From Magnaporthiopsis rhizophila (lineage: Eukaryota; Ascomycota; Sordariomycetes; Magnaporthales; Magnaporthaceae): a stretch of DNA of 64,000 nucleotides. The stretch lies in the NCBI GenBank assembly GCA_003049465.1, contig PYSS01000038.1, positions 124,001-188,000 of the forward strand, given 5' to 3'. Of this stretch, positions 61,874 to 64,000 are shown piece by piece. The notes under the pieces are model-generated. The model had not been told where the DNA came from, did no database searches, and saw only the letters and a program-made list of their open reading frames with translations. The translations under genes were made by a program, and so were the position numbers. Position 1 is the stretch's first letter, and every line of letters begins with the position of its first letter.

Positions 61874-64000
61874 GGTCGCGGCGTGTCTGTTGCAAAAGCG
61901 GCGGCGTCTTGGTTGACCGTGGGACTACCCTGATGGCCACATGCCGTGCAAGGGCGTTCGGCGGGGAGAGTCGCGGTACTTGTATGAAGACGGAGAGGGC
62001 TTCTCAGAGGGGACGGGACGTCGGGCCTGTCCCGGTGGCAATGTCAGGCACGGTCTGCGAAGGCCTTGTGAGGGGAGGTAGGATGTTGGGCACGCGGTCG
62101 GGCACACACGGGGTGACGACCGCGGATGGTTCTGAGGAGAAAGTCGCTGCGTGCGGAGGGTGGGATCTTCGGAAGCTCTTACTCTTGCGTTCGGTGTTCT
62201 GCGCACCCAGCAGCGGGTGAGCTATTTCTGGCAGAGCCGGAACGCTCGCTCGTCCTGTTCGTCGGTCGGCCAGGACGAGAGGGGAGCGCAGTGGCGAGCG
62301 GGAGTCTGGAGGGAATGGGTTCTTCGGGCGCGGGTGCTGACTCGAATTGCGCAAGGATGCCGTGATCGTGAGGAGGCGGGCAGGGTAGCGGAGGAGAGAG
62401 GGCTGGTAACTGGTAACTAGTAGGTGGTAGGTAGGTCGGGGGAAAAGGCAGGTCGGGTGGTGATCGCAAGAGAAGCGTGCTGGAGAGGGAGGCGACAGGT
62501 TGATATCTGGCTCGGCGGATCAAGTTCTGGTCATGGACGCTGAACAGCACACTTCCCAAAAAAGAGGCAGGCGCGTCCGAGGGGTCGGCCGTGTTCAAAA
62601 GGATGCTGCGTTGCGTCAGACCTCGATAGTATGGGTCTGGTGGGGCTCAGAGCGGGCCCCGGACTGCCACTTTTGGCCTAGCTGGGCTCTGGAGCCAGCG
62701 TTGGGAATTGGGAGCTGCGAGACTCCGACCTGTTTTCCATGTCACAGGGCAGGCTTTCTATTCGCGGTACAGGGCCGGACAGGAAGGTCCGGGTTTGGTG
62801 GGAGCTTGGGGTTTGGGGTTGGTCTGTTGGACACGATGACGGCTACAATTTTGGTTTTCTTTTATTTTTTTCACAGGTTTTATCCTCTGGTGAATTTTCT
62901 GTCTCTGTCGTTCTTCCCTTTCCTGTGCGGGGCCTTGGGGCCTTCCCTTCCCAAGTCCTGGCCGCCCCTTCCGTGTCAAAATTTGACCGACTGCTCCTCC
63001 CTTGACAAACCAAGCTCCACTGCAAAAACTAGCACAGGCGAATCATTGACCGGGGCAGGCGCTGGAGGCGGCACTGCCTCATTTCTCCTGACCTTTGTCC
63101 TAGGTACGTCGCTTCCCACCAGGGCGAGCCCGACGTGCAATTGAAGGTGCAATTATGATGGAGTTGCGTTGCCGGGCACATATGGTCACCGCCAGATGCA
63201 GCAGGGCTGCAGGAGGTGTCGTGGTTGCGGCGGGAAGGGCAGCAGCAGCAGACGCAGGCACTTCGCCTTGTTCGAAATAGCATCATCCAGTGCCGGCAAT
63301 ACCCTCATGCTGCCGCACTGCTGGTGTTCGGCTCTGGCGGCGGCGGCGGCCGATGACGTTGTTGGTGGCATTTGTGGCTTAAGGTCGATGGGGCCTGAGG
63401 GGTGGTAGCATCCAATAAGCCCGATTGAGGAGGGCCGTCGCTGACGTTGCAGTCGACAGGGGTCATGGCCTGGCGTGGTGGTCTTGCTCGATATTGTTTA
63501 GCTGCAATACATGGCCAAAACGCCCAGTCGAGCTGTCAGAGCCTGCAGGTCTCTCGGTTCTTCGTGCCAAGGTGTCAGACTCTCTGGGCCCTGGGTTTCT
63601 CGCCTCTCCAGAGACATGAATCTTCGCACCACGTAAGAATCTCCCGGATCGGACCCCTCTCCACATTCTTGGCTTGGCCCATGGCGGGATGCGGCTAGGG
63701 ATAACATCAAATCAGGATCCCAACGATCGTCGCCCACATGAAACATGGGAAGCAGACGAGAGACGGGTGTCAATCAAATGTCTCGATCGCCTGTCGTGCC
63801 TGTCCACCTGTCTAAAAACGAGGCAATCGTTGAACTCCATTGCAGGCCCGCCGCCAACTCCACCTCAAAAAGCAGGCGCGCCATATAATACAATCGGCGG
63901 CAGCGTGAGGCCTCGACTTTGCCCGTCCTGGTCACCGACGATGGGCGGAGCAACCCACCGCCCCCCAACTCGGACTTTGCAGCCGGCAGCAGCAGCAGCA
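61874..64000. other. PBS2 upstream region to window end
   Basis: 2.1 kb without a recognised gene. Frames such as 62500-63144 and 63169-63408 lack family motifs. GTAGGT repeats occur near 62420-62442 and a GCA repeat reaches the window edge (63985-64000), where an off-window gene may begin. Confidence 0.4.

Noticed and set aside
1..64000. 5S, other rRNA, snRNA genes or TPP riboswitch
   Set aside because: I looked for characteristic starts and motifs on both strands and found none I could support; a covariance-model scan would settle it.

Overview
This window looks like a gene-dense, GC-rich chromosome segment of a filamentous ascomycete, most likely a Sordariomycete (probably Sordariales). 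The support is short 50-80 nt introns with GTRNGT donors and CTRAC-type branch sites, fungus-specific families (HET, SUR7/PalI, fungal DUF1479, Pbs2/OS-5), a COP9 signalosome gene, and AT-rich repeat debris typical of RIP genomes. I assigned genes by reading conserved motifs and joining exons by hand. No database search was possible, so family names rest on motif recognition.

Left part (1-17 kb). The first 1.4 kb is AT-rich LTR-retrotransposon debris. It is followed by a divergent pair: a HET-domain heterokaryon-incompatibility-like gene (minus) and a RelA/SpoT nucleotidyltransferase-ankyrin fusion (plus). This is the most interesting locus, a candidate fungal allorecognition or immune module. 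Next come a duplicated-ABM-fold protein, a decayed serine carboxypeptidase (S10) relic, an intracellular GH105 unsaturated glycuronyl hydrolase, a DAL5-type MFS anion permease, a concentrative nucleoside transporter (its first intron carries a ~100-nt T tract with an N), and a frameshifted DUF1275 pseudogene.

Middle part (17-41 kb). An orphan Cys-rich protein, a very long DUF1479 protein, a secreted M28 metallopeptidase of the glutamate carboxypeptidase II type, and a fungal AAA ATPase are followed by a compact set of metabolic genes: a Nudix ADP-sugar/ADP-ribose pyrophosphatase with a presequence, an FMN-binding PPOX-fold protein divergent from the biotin-carrying alpha subunit of methylcrotonoyl-CoA carboxylase, and the lipoyl(octanoyl)transferase LIP2. 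A long Gln/His/Pro-rich otubain deubiquitinase closes this part.

Right part (41-64 kb). After a 5.5-kb stretch without a recognisable gene, which holds an assembly gap in a poly-A tract, come CSN2 (COP9 signalosome) divergent from CWC25 (spliceosome), a five-exon Rho3-type GTPase, a four-exon SUR7/PalI-family membrane protein, a MET1-type siroheme methyltransferase with a Met8-like N-terminal half, a second orphan Cys-rich protein, tRNA-Ile(AAT), and the osmosensing MAPKK Pbs2/OS-5. Most are core housekeeping or signalling genes. Accessory or fast-evolving content is concentrated in the first 10 kb.
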